A stretch of 64,000 nt of DNA. Origin: Rhizobium indicum (GTDB lineage Bacteria; Pseudomonadota; Alphaproteobacteria; Rhizobiales; Rhizobiaceae). Of this stretch, positions 24,617 to 33,465 are shown in pieces. A program made the position numbers and the translations under genes. The notes below the pieces were generated by a model that worked only from the letters and a program-made list of their open reading frames with translations, did not search any database and was not told the origin of the DNA. The stretch lies in NCBI RefSeq assembly GCF_005862305.2, contig NZ_CP054021.1:4691501-4755500 (forward strand). Direction: 5' to 3'. Every line of letters starts with the position of its first letter. Position 1 is the stretch's first letter.

Positions 24617-25387
24617 TCACGCCAGGCCCAGCACATCCCCCATGGTGTATTCGCCGGGTGCGCGCCCTGCGATCCAGCGGGCGGCGGCAAGCGCGCCGCG
24701 CGCGAACATGCCGCGATCGAGAGCCGAATGCGAGAGCGTCAAGACTTCCTCGGCCGCGGCAAACAGGACGCTGTGTTCTCCGACGAGCCCGCCGGCCCGC
24801 AGGACGGCAAAGCCGATTTCGCCGGGCGAGCGCTCGCCGGTGATGCCGTCACGCCCGCGCCGCTCGACGGATGCGAGGGAAACGCCGCGGCCTTCGGCCG
24901 CCGCTTCGCCGAGCATCAGCGCCGTACCGGACGGCGCGTCGATCTTCCTGTTGTGATGGGCTTCGAGGATTTCGATATCCCAGCCATATGCGGGAAGGGC
25001 GCGCGCCGCCTGAGTGACGAGGCCGACCAGCATGTTGACGCCGATGGAGAAATTGCCGGAGCGCAGGATCGGAATCGCGCGGGCGGCTTCTGCGATCCGG
25101 TCGAGCTCATCCGGCTCGAAACCCGTCGCTCCGATCACCAGGGCCGGTCCGCCGGCCGAAGCGCACAGGCCGGCAAGTTCGTCAGCAGCACGTCCCGTCG
25201 TGAAATCCAGGATCACGTCGGCCGCTCCGATCGCAGCCGAACGTTCGATCAACCCGGCGCCCGCGGAGCCCTCGCGGCCGATGCCGCCGACGAACGCAAA
25301 ATCCGGATCGGCCGCCAGCAGTGGCAGGATGGCGCGCCCCATGCGGCCGTTCGCGCCGGCGACGGCTATTTTGATTGGTGAGGTCAC
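24617..25387 (-). CDS. dapB: 4-hydroxy-tetrahydrodipicolinate reductase
   Basis: 256 residues, close to the family norm of about 270. The N-terminal NAD(P)H-binding loop is [15 protein letters not shown] (residues 8-22), followed by DVILDFTT. The catalytic and substrate-binding block is [20 protein letters not shown] with the conserved His and Lys. It catalyses the second dedicated step of the diaminopimelate/lysine pathway. A related second dapB often exists in rhizobia; whether this is the housekeeping copy cannot be told from this window. Monocistronic; ends opposite the cyclodeaminase-like gene. Confidence 0.85.
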   Translation of the reverse strand: MTSPIKIAVAGANGRMGRAILPLLAADPDFAFVGGIGREGSAGAGLIERSAAIGAADVILDFTTGRAADELAGLCASAGGPALVIGATGFEPDELDRIAEAARAIPILRSGNFSIGVNMLVGLVTQAARALPAYGWDIEILEAHHNRKIDAPSGTALMLGEAAAEGRGVSLASVERRGRDGITGERSPGEIGFAVLRAGGLVGEHSVLFAAAEEVLTLSHSALDRGMFARGALAAARWIAGRAPGEYTMGDVLGLA

Positions 25388-25518
25388 GGACTTTCCTTGG
25401 CTCGCGATATTTCCAACGGACGGCTGTTTGCATCGGCATTACGCCGGCGAATGGGATCTGCCACTACCGCACTTGCGCTTCCGCGGCAAAGCAGGGATCT
25501 CCTCTGGTCAGCTGAGGC

Positions 25519-25734
25519 TTACCAGTTGCCGGGGTCGGCGGTGTGATCGATGCTGGCGAATTCGTCGGCCTTTTGCCGATCCAGCTTCACCTCCGTGGCA
25601 GCCTTCGTCTCGTCGACGACCGAGTAGCGGTCGGGGATCGGTCCCGTTGATAGTTCCTGATACAGGAGCAAAGCGGCCTCCTCGGCGGTGTCGGCCTCGA
25701 TCTCCCGGGTGATTGATACGGTGAACTTGTGCAT
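25519..25734 (-). CDS. Hypothetical protein, 71 aa
   Basis: Start at the ATG preceded by GAGGGCC, shortening the open frame by 19 codons. The product begins MHKFTVSITREIEADTAEEA and continues with ALLLYQELSTGPIPDRYSVV; it is acidic and soluble with no Cys pair. The pattern of a short beta strand, an acidic helix and a second strand is seen in small conserved rhizobial proteins of unknown role. Isolated between dapB and a VOC gene. Confidence 0.65.
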   Translation of the reverse strand: MHKFTVSITREIEADTAEEAALLLYQELSTGPIPDRYSVVDETKAATEVKLDRQKADEFASIDHTADPGNW

Positions 25735-25927
25735 GGCTTCGGCCCTCTCGATCGGTGCGCCGGCGTGTGCGTGGCTTGCACAGTCTGACACGAGTTTTGT
25801 GTCGATGACACTAAAACTGCTCGCTTAGAATTTGATTCATGCGACGGCTTCAGGTCTTTGTTTTTATGAATGTCGTGGTGCCAAGCCGCCGCACAGTTTT
25901 GGGCGAACTCAGCCGAGGAGATAGATC

Positions 25928-26317
25928 ATGCGCCTGAATCAAGTAACAGTTACGATGCCTGACCTCGATGCGGGCTGGAACTTCTACTGCGCTCTCGGTC
26001 TCAAGCCCGTCGTCGACGCCCGTCCTCGCTATGCGCGCTTCGTATGCCCGGACGGGGACAGCACCTTCTCCCTGCATCAGGGCGAAGGCGGCGGTGGCGG
26101 CACCACGGTGTATTTCGAGTGCGAGAAGCTGGACGAGATGGTCGGCAGTCTCAGCGAGGCCGGTCTTCGTTTCGTCAGTGGACCGGAGGACAAGAGCTGG
26201 CTCTGGCGCGAGGCTGAGCTGTTCGATCCCGGCGGCAATCGCATCATCCTTTATTTCGCCGGATCGAACCGCACCGATCCGCCGTGGCGCGTGGATAAAG
26301 TGGACCGCCCGAAATAG
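25928..26317 (+). CDS. VOC/glyoxalase superfamily protein
   Basis: 129 residues, GAGGAGA before the ATG. Two beta-alpha-beta-beta-beta units: VTVTMPDLDAGWNFYCALGL at the start, ARFVCPDGDSTFSLHQGEGG, then FDPGGNRIILYF near the end. The positions that bind metal in glyoxalase I or dioxygenases are only partly present: a His in SLHQG and no clear C-terminal Glu/His. Function may be antibiotic binding, isomerisation or none of these. Stand-alone gene. Confidence 0.75.
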   Translation: MRLNQVTVTMPDLDAGWNFYCALGLKPVVDARPRYARFVCPDGDSTFSLHQGEGGGGGTTVYFECEKLDEMVGSLSEAGLRFVSGPEDKSWLWREAELFDPGGNRIILYFAGSNRTDPPWRVDKVDRPK

Positions 26318-26540
26318 GGCGCCTCGGCGCCTGTCTATCCCGGCCATTCCCCGAATTGACGAATCGCGGTCGCCTCGGCATCTTTGTGTCGGCGTGGCCT
26401 AACGCCGAACCTCCCAGGACCTTCCCCAGCAGGGTCTTCAACCGGAGGCAAAGGGACTTTCGTCTCGGGTCGTGATCCTTGGTCCTGATGTTTCGGGCCT
26501 GTTGCTGGGGAACGATGTCCGGAACGTGAGAGGCCCTGAT

Positions 26541-27545
26541 ATGACTGAGAATGGAAATTTCAAGCGGCGGGTGCGTGCGCGCGCCGCCAAGACGGGTGAA
26601 TCCTACACCACCGCCCGCATCCATGTTCTCCCTAAATCGGCGAACGACGAAGCGCCTGAGGCAAGACGCCTGCGTCTGGCCGTGGCGCAGACCACCTATG
26701 CGGACGATCCCCGCGATATCGACAAGCTTCGCCAAAGCGGGCAGGAGATGCGCCTGCTGATGCGGCAGGCGCGGGAGGCAGGCGCGCGGCTCGTCCATTT
26801 TCCCGAAGGGGCGACATCATCGCCGAACAAGCGCATCATGTCGGAAATCGGGCCGCGGGAGATCGGGCCCTCCGATTGGCGGCGGTTCGAATGGGCCGTG
26901 CTTCGCGAGGAGTTGGATGCAACACGCAGGCTGGCGCACGAGCTGGGGCTCTGGGCGGTCATCGGCTCGGTGCATCCGCTGACGGCGCCGCACCGGCCGC
27001 ACAACAGCCTCTATGTCGTCTCCGACCGCGGCGAACTGGTGACGCGCTACGACGAGCGTCTACTGTCGAACACAAAGATCTCCTTCATGTACACGCCGGG
27101 TTCGATTCCTGTCACCTTCGAGGTCGACGGCATCCGCTTTGGCTGCGCTCTCGGTATGGAATGCCACTACCCGGAGATTTTTAGCGAGTATGAGCGGCTC
27201 GACGTCCATTGCGTGCTGTTCTCGACAACAGGCGGTTCGCCGGCCAACGAGCCGTCCTTCGCCGCCGAGGCACAAGGGCATGCGGCGAGCAACAGCTACT
27301 GGGTCAGTTTCTCGGCCCTTGCCCATCCCGGTCAGGCTGATCCGGCCTCTTCCGGGGTCGTCGCGCCCGGCGGCCGATGGGCGGCGCAATGCCCTTCGGA
27401 AGGAACGGCTGCTATATCGCTCGCGGATATCGACGACAATCCCGGCGATCTTTCCCGGCCGTGGCGGCGCAAGGCGCGGAGCGGCCTCTACGAGCCGCAC
27501 CGCGTGGCGGGCGATCCGCGCAGCGACGCGCGGAATATGTTTTAG
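26541..27545 (+). CDS. Nitrilase-superfamily (carbon-nitrogen hydrolase) protein with altered active site
   Basis: 334 residues; the ATG at 26541 has GAGAGG upstream. An N-terminal tail with FKRRVRARAAKTGESYTTAR precedes the nitrilase domain. The Glu of the triad is present (LVHFPEGATSS). In the Lys region the sequence reads VTRYDERLLSN, with E/R where family members usually have K. At the nucleophile, RFGCALGMECHYPEIF has Gly where family members have Cys, although another Cys lies three residues later. It may be catalytically dead, shifted in its active site, or a binding protein. Followed by a hairpin at 27604. Confidence 0.7.
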   Translation: MTENGNFKRRVRARAAKTGESYTTARIHVLPKSANDEAPEARRLRLAVAQTTYADDPRDIDKLRQSGQEMRLLMRQAREAGARLVHFPEGATSSPNKRIMSEIGPREIGPSDWRRFEWAVLREELDATRRLAHELGLWAVIGSVHPLTAPHRPHNSLYVVSDRGELVTRYDERLLSNTKISFMYTPGSIPVTFEVDGIRFGCALGMECHYPEIFSEYERLDVHCVLFSTTGGSPANEPSFAAEAQGHAASNSYWVSFSALAHPGQADPASSGVVAPGGRWAAQCPSEGTAAISLADIDDNPGDLSRPWRRKARSGLYEPHRVAGDPRSDARNMF

Positions 27546-27603
27546 ATCGCGTCGCGTCCACGGCATGCCCGCCAAGTAAATGCAGATGACGCTGAATGCA
27601 CAT

Positions 27604-27628
27604 GCGGAACTGTAATCCACAGTTCCGC
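27604..27628 (+). terminator. Hairpin after the nitrilase-like gene
   Basis: GCGGAACTGT-AATCC-ACAGTTCCGC, a perfect 10-bp stem 59 bases past the stop, without a clear T-run. The rest of 27546-27845 shows nothing coding. Confidence 0.5.
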
Positions 27629-27845
27629 AATCTCCCGCTTGTAAAAGTATCTCCCGCGCCCAGGACTGGGCGCACTGGATCCCTGTGAAGAGCACGGGGA
27701 TGAAAGGAGGGGAGGTAGGCGGCGCTCCACTAATTTAGCAGCGTTCGCAATCGTCCGCGTGAAATCGCTAGGACCGGGCTGGAGAAAGACGGTTTGCCTC
27801 TTATTTCAGTGGGCAATGCGAAACGAAGAGCGAAAGGACTGCGCA

Positions 27846-28319
27846 ATGGCAAAGAACACGATCTGCGTATGGTACGACAAAGACGCCGAGGCTGCTGCCC
27901 GCTTCTATGCCGCGACTTTTCCCGATAGCGCCGTGGGTGCCGTTATTCGGGCACCGGGAGATTATCCTGACGGCAAGCAGGGAGACGTCCTGGTCGTGGA
28001 ATTCACCGTTGCGGGGATTCCCTGCATCGGCCTGAACGGCGGTCCCGTGTTCAAACACAACGAAGCCTTCTCCTTTCAGATCGCAACCGACGATCAGGAA
28101 GAAACCGATCGTTACTGGAACGCCATCGTCGGCAATGGCGGCCAGGAAAGTGAGTGCGGCTGGTGTAAGGACAAGTGGGGTGTGTCCTGGCAGATTACGC
28201 CGCGCATCCTCTCCGAAGCGCTGGCGGCGGGTGGCGGTCAGGCAAAGCGTGCTTTCGATGCGATGATGACCATGAGGAAGATCGACGTCGCGGTGATCGA
28301 CGCCGCCCGGCGCGGCTGA
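27846..28319 (+). CDS. PhnB-like VOC family protein (3-demethylubiquinone methyltransferase-like fold)
   Basis: 157 residues, start MAKNTICVWYDKDAEAAARF after AAAGGA. The sequence has the compact YycE/PhnB pattern: FYAATFPDSAVGAVIRAPGD, VLVVEFTVAGIPCIGLNGGP, FKHNEAFSFQIATDDQEETD, and CGWCKDKWGVSWQITPR. This is the PhnB-type VOC family often annotated as 3-demethylubiquinone-9 3-methyltransferase domain, a name not supported by biochemistry. Function unknown. Earlier in-frame starts lack ribosome-binding sites. Confidence 0.8.
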   Translation: MAKNTICVWYDKDAEAAARFYAATFPDSAVGAVIRAPGDYPDGKQGDVLVVEFTVAGIPCIGLNGGPVFKHNEAFSFQIATDDQEETDRYWNAIVGNGGQESECGWCKDKWGVSWQITPRILSEALAAGGGQAKRAFDAMMTMRKIDVAVIDAARRG

Positions 28320-28398
28320 GGCAGCTTCGCGCCGAACGATCTTTTACCAGGAGCTCGTATCTGGTGCGATCCGGCCCGGTGGCGTCTTCGCGGTTGGC

Positions 28399-28800
28399 TC
28401 AGAACCAGAGATCGCGTACGCAGCGCCCCTTGGACGGAAGGTCTTCAAACGTATCCAGGCCATCGAAATGATCGATAGTCAGATCCTGAACGACATCCGG
28501 CGGCGCAAGCCGGATATTGACAGCCATGCGCCGGCGGCCATCCTTTCGAAGCCGTAAGCCGCGCCAGCTCAAGACACAGGCGCAGGAAGGGCAGAACAAT
28601 ATTTCGAGAGACGGATCGTCCCTATCGGCGCGGGTGTAGGAGGCGGTCTCACCGGTGAGAGCGATGCGCTCTCCTTCGTAGTCATAGGCCCACAGCGTGC
28701 CGTAGCGTCGGCAGAGCGTGCAGTTGCAGGCGGTAATCGAGCCTGGATCACCTTCGAGTTTCCAGCTTGCCTTGCCGCAATGACATGAGCCCGTCAGCAT
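28399..28800 (-). CDS. GFA family protein (glutathione-dependent formaldehyde-activating fold)
   Basis: 133 residues. The zinc-binding pattern is intact: SCHCGKASW at residue 5, ACNCTLCRRYG at about 25, and FCPSCACVLSW at about 70. This is the GFA fold first described for glutathione-dependent formaldehyde-activating enzyme; most members probably carry out other reactions on thiol adducts. No formaldehyde pathway genes are adjacent. Convergent with the VOC gene. Confidence 0.8.
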   Translation of the reverse strand: MLTGSCHCGKASWKLEGDPGSITACNCTLCRRYGTLWAYDYEGERIALTGETASYTRADRDDPSLEILFCPSCACVLSWRGLRLRKDGRRRMAVNIRLAPPDVVQDLTIDHFDGLDTFEDLPSKGRCVRDLWF

Positions 28801-28895
28801 GAGCGTCGGTTCGATCCTGCTCTCTCTTCAAGGACGGCATCCTGCCTCAATCGCGCGATGACCGCAATTGGGCGATCCAGGTGCCAGGTCTTATG

Positions 28896-29909
28896 CTATC
28901 GGCGCCTCAAGTGCCCGCCTTTATGGGGGCCGGACGACCCACTGTCAGCGCGGGTTTTATCTATCGCGTTATCCATGGATGCCTGCAGGAGCCTTACGAG
29001 CCAGACCACGCCCTCGTCACGCATTGCCGCCTTCGGCGCAGTCGCGTTTATGGCGAAGCGTCCGAGTGACAGGGGAGGATTGACGCTGACGACGCCGAAC
29101 CGCGCGGCATGCATTTCGACGAAGCGGCGTGGCAAGGCCGAGATAAAGTCGGTTTCCGCAAGCACGGCGAGTGCGAACATGAAGTTCGGGACCGTCAGGG
29201 CCACTTGCCTGGAGCATCCATGGCTGGCCAACACAGTGTCGACAAAGCCATGTGTATCGCCCAGATGCGAGACCACAAGGTGCTGCATGGCGCAGTAGGT
29301 GGCCAGTGTCTGATTTGTCAGAAAAGGGTGGCCCTGACGCGCAGCGATGACAAAATCCTCCTCGTAGAGCAGCAGGCATGCAAAGCGGACCGGAAACTCG
29401 GCCTGAGGAATGATGGCGATGTCCATGTCGCGGGCTTCCAACGCGGCCAACGCATCGCGCCAAGCCAGATCAGGCGATGGTTCGCCCTGTCTAGGCAACA
29501 ATTGTCGGACGCTGATTGCGATGCCGGGAGCAGACTTGGCCAATAGATCGAGCAATGGCGGCAAAAACACTGACGAAACACCATCGGGCGCGCCGATCGT
29601 AAATCGTCGCTGAGAGCGGGCTGGATCGAAAGGCTCCGCTGTCGCCACCACGCTGCGAACACGTGCCAATATATCGGCGATGGGGGCTGCAAGTTGCTCG
29701 GCCCGATCTGTCGGAACGACACCCTTCGGTGTTTTGAGAAACAGCGGGTCACCCAGCAGCATGCGCAGCCGACCAAGACCGTGACTGATGGCCGAAGGCG
29801 AGAGGTTCAACCGCTGCCCCGAACGCCCGACATGGCGTTCCTCAATGACAGTCTCGAACAGCACGAGCAGGTTGAGATCGATTCTGGAGAGATCAATTTG
29901 GTTCAGCAT
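28896..29909 (-). CDS. LysR-type transcriptional regulator
   Basis: 337 residues. The winged helix lies at residues about 8-65 (LDLNLLVLFETVIEERHVGR-type opening, then LNLSPSAISHGLGRLRMLLG and DPLFLKTPKGVVPT). It is followed by a periplasmic-binding-protein-like effector domain (FTIGAPDGVSSVFLPPLLDL, VRFACLLLYEEDFVIAARQG). It resembles the NodD/SyrM-like subgroup in its opening. It diverges from the NTF2-like gene at 29999, and a GATGAA/TTCATC inverted repeat lies just before its ATG, so it probably regulates that gene and itself. Confidence 0.85.
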   Translation of the reverse strand: MLNQIDLSRIDLNLLVLFETVIEERHVGRSGQRLNLSPSAISHGLGRLRMLLGDPLFLKTPKGVVPTDRAEQLAAPIADILARVRSVVATAEPFDPARSQRRFTIGAPDGVSSVFLPPLLDLLAKSAPGIAISVRQLLPRQGEPSPDLAWRDALAALEARDMDIAIIPQAEFPVRFACLLLYEEDFVIAARQGHPFLTNQTLATYCAMQHLVVSHLGDTHGFVDTVLASHGCSRQVALTVPNFMFALAVLAETDFISALPRRFVEMHAARFGVVSVNPPLSLGRFAINATAPKAAMRDEGVVWLVRLLQASMDNAIDKTRADSGSSGPHKGGHLRRR

Positions 29910-29912
29910 ATC

Positions 29913-29938
29913 GATGAAATCGTATCATTGGATTCATC
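29913..29938. promoter_or_regulatory. Probable LysR operator between divergent genes
   Basis: GATGAA (29913-29918) and TTCATC (29933-29938) are perfect arms 14 bases apart, in an AT-rich stretch between the LysR start and the NTF2-like gene. The T-N11-A dyad expected of LysR boxes fits this spacing. Confidence 0.5.
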
Positions 29939-29998
29939 ATCATGAAAGTGAGAAATAACCATCATTCCGGTATTGCCGGCCACCGAAGGGAATATCCA

Positions 29999-30565
29999 AT
30001 GTCCTCTTTCAAAAACAAAACGGCGCGCGGCGACCAACCCGTGCGCGAGGCCACAACCATATCCCGGCGAGCCGCCCTGACGATGGCGATCGCTGCAACA
30101 GGGCGCGTCGCGCATGCCGCCCCGGCATCCGATCAGGCGTTGCCAGGCATCATCCGCCGCACGGAACAACAGGCCGCGGCTTTCATGGCCGGCGACATGA
30201 CAAGGTGGGCGAGCCTCATCCAGCTCGATGACGATTTCACCCTGATGCAGCCATTCGGCGGCCCGGCCAGCCATGGCTTCGACGACAGTCCCGAGCATCT
30301 GGCCGAACTCGCTCGGTACTTCCGCAACGGCGGCGGAACCCTGGAGGTGGAAAAGTCCTATGTCTGCGGCGATCTGATCGTACTGGTGATGATCGAGCGC
30401 CAGCATGGTGAGATTGGCGGCCTGCCGGACCAGAACTGGTCGCTGCGCGTCACGCAGGTCTATCGCCGGCATGGATCGGACTGGCGGCTCGCCCATCGTC
30501 ACGCCGACCCCCTGGTTGGGAAGATCTCGCTGGAACAGGCCGCAGCCCTGGCCCGAGGCGAATGA
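29999..30565 (+). CDS. Exported NTF2/SnoaL-like protein
   Basis: 188 residues from the ATG after GAAGGGAA; an ATG at 29942 is in frame but lies in the operator region. A twin-arginine-like signal, SRRAALTMAIAATGRVAHA, is followed by a DUF4440/SnoaL-type cone fold: AAAFMAGDMTRWASLIQLDD, FTLMQPFGGPASHGFD, and WSLRVTQVYRRHGSDWRLAHRHADPLV (given here in parts of the same strand). Such folds bind small hydrophobic ligands or act as isomerases. Its divergent LysR regulator suggests induction by a small molecule. Confidence 0.75.
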   Translation: MSSFKNKTARGDQPVREATTISRRAALTMAIAATGRVAHAAPASDQALPGIIRRTEQQAAAFMAGDMTRWASLIQLDDDFTLMQPFGGPASHGFDDSPEHLAELARYFRNGGGTLEVEKSYVCGDLIVLVMIERQHGEIGGLPDQNWSLRVTQVYRRHGSDWRLAHRHADPLVGKISLEQAAALARGE

Positions 30566-30739
30566 TGTCTGTCCGGATTTGAAAACGGTCGCCTTGCGGT
30601 GGACCCCGGCTCTCGTAGGGTAGCGGCTCTTTCTTAGATTCTCTGAAATTTCTAATTGAGTTCGCGGCTGGAGGATGGTTTTCTGCGACCCAGCGTAGCT
30701 GAGTCCACGCCTCCTCCCGATTTTTGATCCGAGCGGCCC

Positions 30740-32620
30740 ATGTCGATTTCAGATGCGATCTATCGTCCCTTCGAAAGCCTGATCCGGCCGCTCGATATCC
30801 CTTACCGACCACTGCCGTCGAAGGGGCCGGTGGCGGTACTCCTGCATTTCATCTCGATGTTTCGGGGTGTGCTGATTGCGCTGGCATTTTGCTCCATGGT
30901 GTTCGAGGCGATCAACCTGACAATCGTCTGGGGACTTTCGGTCATCGTCGATGGTGTGACACAACACGGCGCTCCCGCCTTCCTGCGCGATGAATGGCTG
31001 CTGCTGACCATTCTCGGGTTCCTGATTTTTCCGGTCATGCCGATCATGTCCTTCATGCTCAATACGCTGAAGTCGCACACGCTCGGCATCGGCATGCCGG
31101 CTGCCATTCAGTGGCAGGGCCATAAGGCTGTCGAGCGGCAGGACCTTGCCTTCTTCCATGATCTCTATGCCGGCCAGGTTTCCTCACGGCTGCAGCAGGT
31201 CTCTTCCGCCGTCCAGCAGCAGATCCTCGCGGCATTCCAGTCCATCCCACGCTTCCTGATGCAACTGGTTGGCTCCGTGATCCTGCTGAGTGCGCTCGCG
31301 TGGCAGCTTGCCCTGCCTGTCGTCATCTGGATCGTGCTCAATGTCGTATTCACCGCCAGGATCGTGCCGACCTTCGTCGAGCGCTCGCGCCGCACCGCGA
31401 AGCAGCGCAGCCTGGTCGCCGGCGCCATCACCGATCTCTATACCAACATGCAGATGATCAAGCAGTTTGCGGCTGAAGATAGCGAGGCAGGCGCGATCCG
31501 CCGCATCATAGGAAAGGCTGTGCAGACGCAGCACAGCGAACAGCGCATCTATCGTTCGTCGGAATTGACGGTCGTGGTTCTCAACACGCTGCTGTGGCTG
31601 ACCATGCTGGCGATTGGATTTTCCGGCCTCGTCAAAGGCTTTCTCACGATCGGCGAATTCGTCGGCTCGGTTTACATTCTCAACCGACTGTCGTCGCAGA
31701 TCTTCGTCTTCCTGCAGATGGGCCAACAGATCTTCCAGGCAATCGGCACGATCAAGGATGCCATGCCTGTTATGACGACACCGCCCACCATCACCGACCG
31801 GCCGGGTGCGGCAGACCTCGCTGTCAGCAGCGGCGAGATCCGTTTCGACCATGTCCGCTTCGCCTACAAGTCCGGCAAGCCTGTCATCGATGATCTGTCG
31901 CTGACGGTCCTGCCCGGTGAAAAGGTCGGCCTTGTCGGCCTCTCGGGCGCCGGCAAGACCACGCTCGCCAACCTGCTTCTGCGCTTCTACGACATCAAGG
32001 ACGGCGCGATCTTCATCGACGGGCAGGATATCCGCGCCGTCACCCAGGCAAGCCTTCGCCGCTCCATCGGGGTCATCGCGCAGGACGTCGCGCTGCTGCA
32101 CCGTTCGGTCGGCGACAATATCCGTTACGGCCGGCCGGAGGCGACGAAGGACGAGATCGAAGCGGTGGCGAAGATGGCAAGCGCCGATGCCTTCATCGCC
32201 GATCTTTCCGACGGCGAAGGCCGCAGCGGTTATGAGGCCTTCGTCGGCGACCGCGGCATCAAACTGTCAGGCGGCCAGCGCCAGCGCGTAGCCATCGCCC
32301 GTGTTCTCCTGAAGGACGCGCCGATCCTGGTGCTCGACGAGGCGACCTCCGCCCTCGACAGCGAATCCGAAGCCGCCATCCAGGAAAGGCTCAACCTCGT
32401 CATGGAGGGAAAGACGGTGATCGCCATCGCCCACCGCCTGTCGACTATCGCCAGAATGGACCGGATCGTCGTGATCGATCACGGGCGCATCGTGGAGGAG
32501 GGCAGGCCGGACGAACTGGTCGAACAAGACGGTCTATTTGCCCGCTTGTGGAAACGCCAGACCGGCGGCTTCATTCCCGAAGCGATCGACGAACTTTTGC
32601 CGACCTCGCCTGCGGCCTGA
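30740..32620 (+). CDS. ABC transporter, fused membrane and ATPase domains (MsbA/exporter type)
   Basis: 626 residues. The N-terminal half has six membrane segments; the ATPase domain (about 355-600) carries Walker A GLSGAGKTT, a Q-loop near GVIAQDVALLH, the signature LSGGQRQRVAIARVLL, Walker B ILVLDEATSALD and the H-loop IAHRLST. It has the layout of homodimeric type IV exporters (MsbA, LmrA, ndvA-like). The loop ETFYDIKDGAIFIDGQDIR-like region is standard. It presumably exports a lipid, glycan or drug. Single gene with no accessory periplasmic subunit nearby. Confidence 0.85.
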   Translation: MSISDAIYRPFESLIRPLDIPYRPLPSKGPVAVLLHFISMFRGVLIALAFCSMVFEAINLTIVWGLSVIVDGVTQHGAPAFLRDEWLLLTILGFLIFPVMPIMSFMLNTLKSHTLGIGMPAAIQWQGHKAVERQDLAFFHDLYAGQVSSRLQQVSSAVQQQILAAFQSIPRFLMQLVGSVILLSALAWQLALPVVIWIVLNVVFTARIVPTFVERSRRTAKQRSLVAGAITDLYTNMQMIKQFAAEDSEAGAIRRIIGKAVQTQHSEQRIYRSSELTVVVLNTLLWLTMLAIGFSGLVKGFLTIGEFVGSVYILNRLSSQIFVFLQMGQQIFQAIGTIKDAMPVMTTPPTITDRPGAADLAVSSGEIRFDHVRFAYKSGKPVIDDLSLTVLPGEKVGLVGLSGAGKTTLANLLLRFYDIKDGAIFIDGQDIRAVTQASLRRSIGVIAQDVALLHRSVGDNIRYGRPEATKDEIEAVAKMASADAFIADLSDGEGRSGYEAFVGDRGIKLSGGQRQRVAIARVLLKDAPILVLDEATSALDSESEAAIQERLNLVMEGKTVIAIAHRLSTIARMDRIVVIDHGRIVEEGRPDELVEQDGLFARLWKRQTGGFIPEAIDELLPTSPAA

Positions 32621-32651
32621 GCGGCTGGTCCTCACGTAAACCGGGATAACA

Positions 32652-33266
32652 TCAGCGGACTATGAGCAGGCGACTGCCGATGAGGATCAGGGCGGCGCCC
32701 ATCACGCGCTCGATGCCGGCCTTGAACCGCAGGAAGCTGGCGGAAACGCGCGGGTTCGAGAAGAAAAAGGCCAAGCCGCAATACCAGAGCGCCGAAAGAA
32801 GGAAGCAGGTCAGGGCGATGACGCAATAAAGCCAGACAGGCGCATGTGCGGGGATGACAAGCGCAAAGATACTTCCGAAGAAAGCCACTGATTTCGGATT
32901 GGTCATACTCACGACGTAGGCGCGGCGCATCGCGGAGCGCCAAGTGACTTCGGTCGGCCCGGTCGTGCTCAAGGCTTTGGCCGCGCCGCGGATCATCTTC
33001 AGGCCCAGCCAAATCAGATACAGCGCGCCGACCACCTGCAACGTTATATGCAGCCAATCGAAATGCGTCAGCAGAAAGCCAAGCCCCGCCATCGCCATGA
33101 TGGCCCAGGTCAGGGATGCGATCGCAAGTCCGAGACCCGCAAAAAGCCCGGCTGTGCGTGATACCGTCATGCTTGTGTTGGTGACGATGATGAAATTCGG
33201 TCCGGGGCTGACGAGGGAGACGATGTAGACGCTGACGAGCAATGCGAGTGAATCGATATATTCCAT
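32652..33266 (-). CDS. LysE/RhtB family amino-acid exporter
   Basis: 204 residues, six hydrophobic segments. The family signature near residue 20-40, VSPGPNFIIVTNTSMTVSRT, and the downstream GLGLAIASLTWAIMAMAGLG and WLGLKMIRGA segments are present. GGAAAG precedes the ATG. LysE/RhtB proteins export amino acids such as lysine, threonine or homoserine; the substrate cannot be assigned. It converges on the ABC exporter gene. Confidence 0.85.
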   Translation of the reverse strand: MEYIDSLALLVSVYIVSLVSPGPNFIIVTNTSMTVSRTAGLFAGLGLAIASLTWAIMAMAGLGFLLTHFDWLHITLQVVGALYLIWLGLKMIRGAAKALSTTGPTEVTWRSAMRRAYVVSMTNPKSVAFFGSIFALVIPAHAPVWLYCVIALTCFLLSALWYCGLAFFFSNPRVSASFLRFKAGIERVMGAALILIGSRLLIVR

Positions 33267-33465
33267 CCGGCTTTCCTACTTTGCAGGCCGGGAGCCTATG
33301 CGAAGCAGGCGGTTTTTGAAAGGCTCGCCCTCCCAAGCATGATGCATCCGTGTACGGGATTGGCACCTTCTCCATCGCCGCGCCCCTTGACGATGGCGGC
33401 GACCGTCCTGCCTATTGCCGGCAAGGGAATCCGGGGCAGGGTGCCTTTGGCCAAACGCGAGTGCG

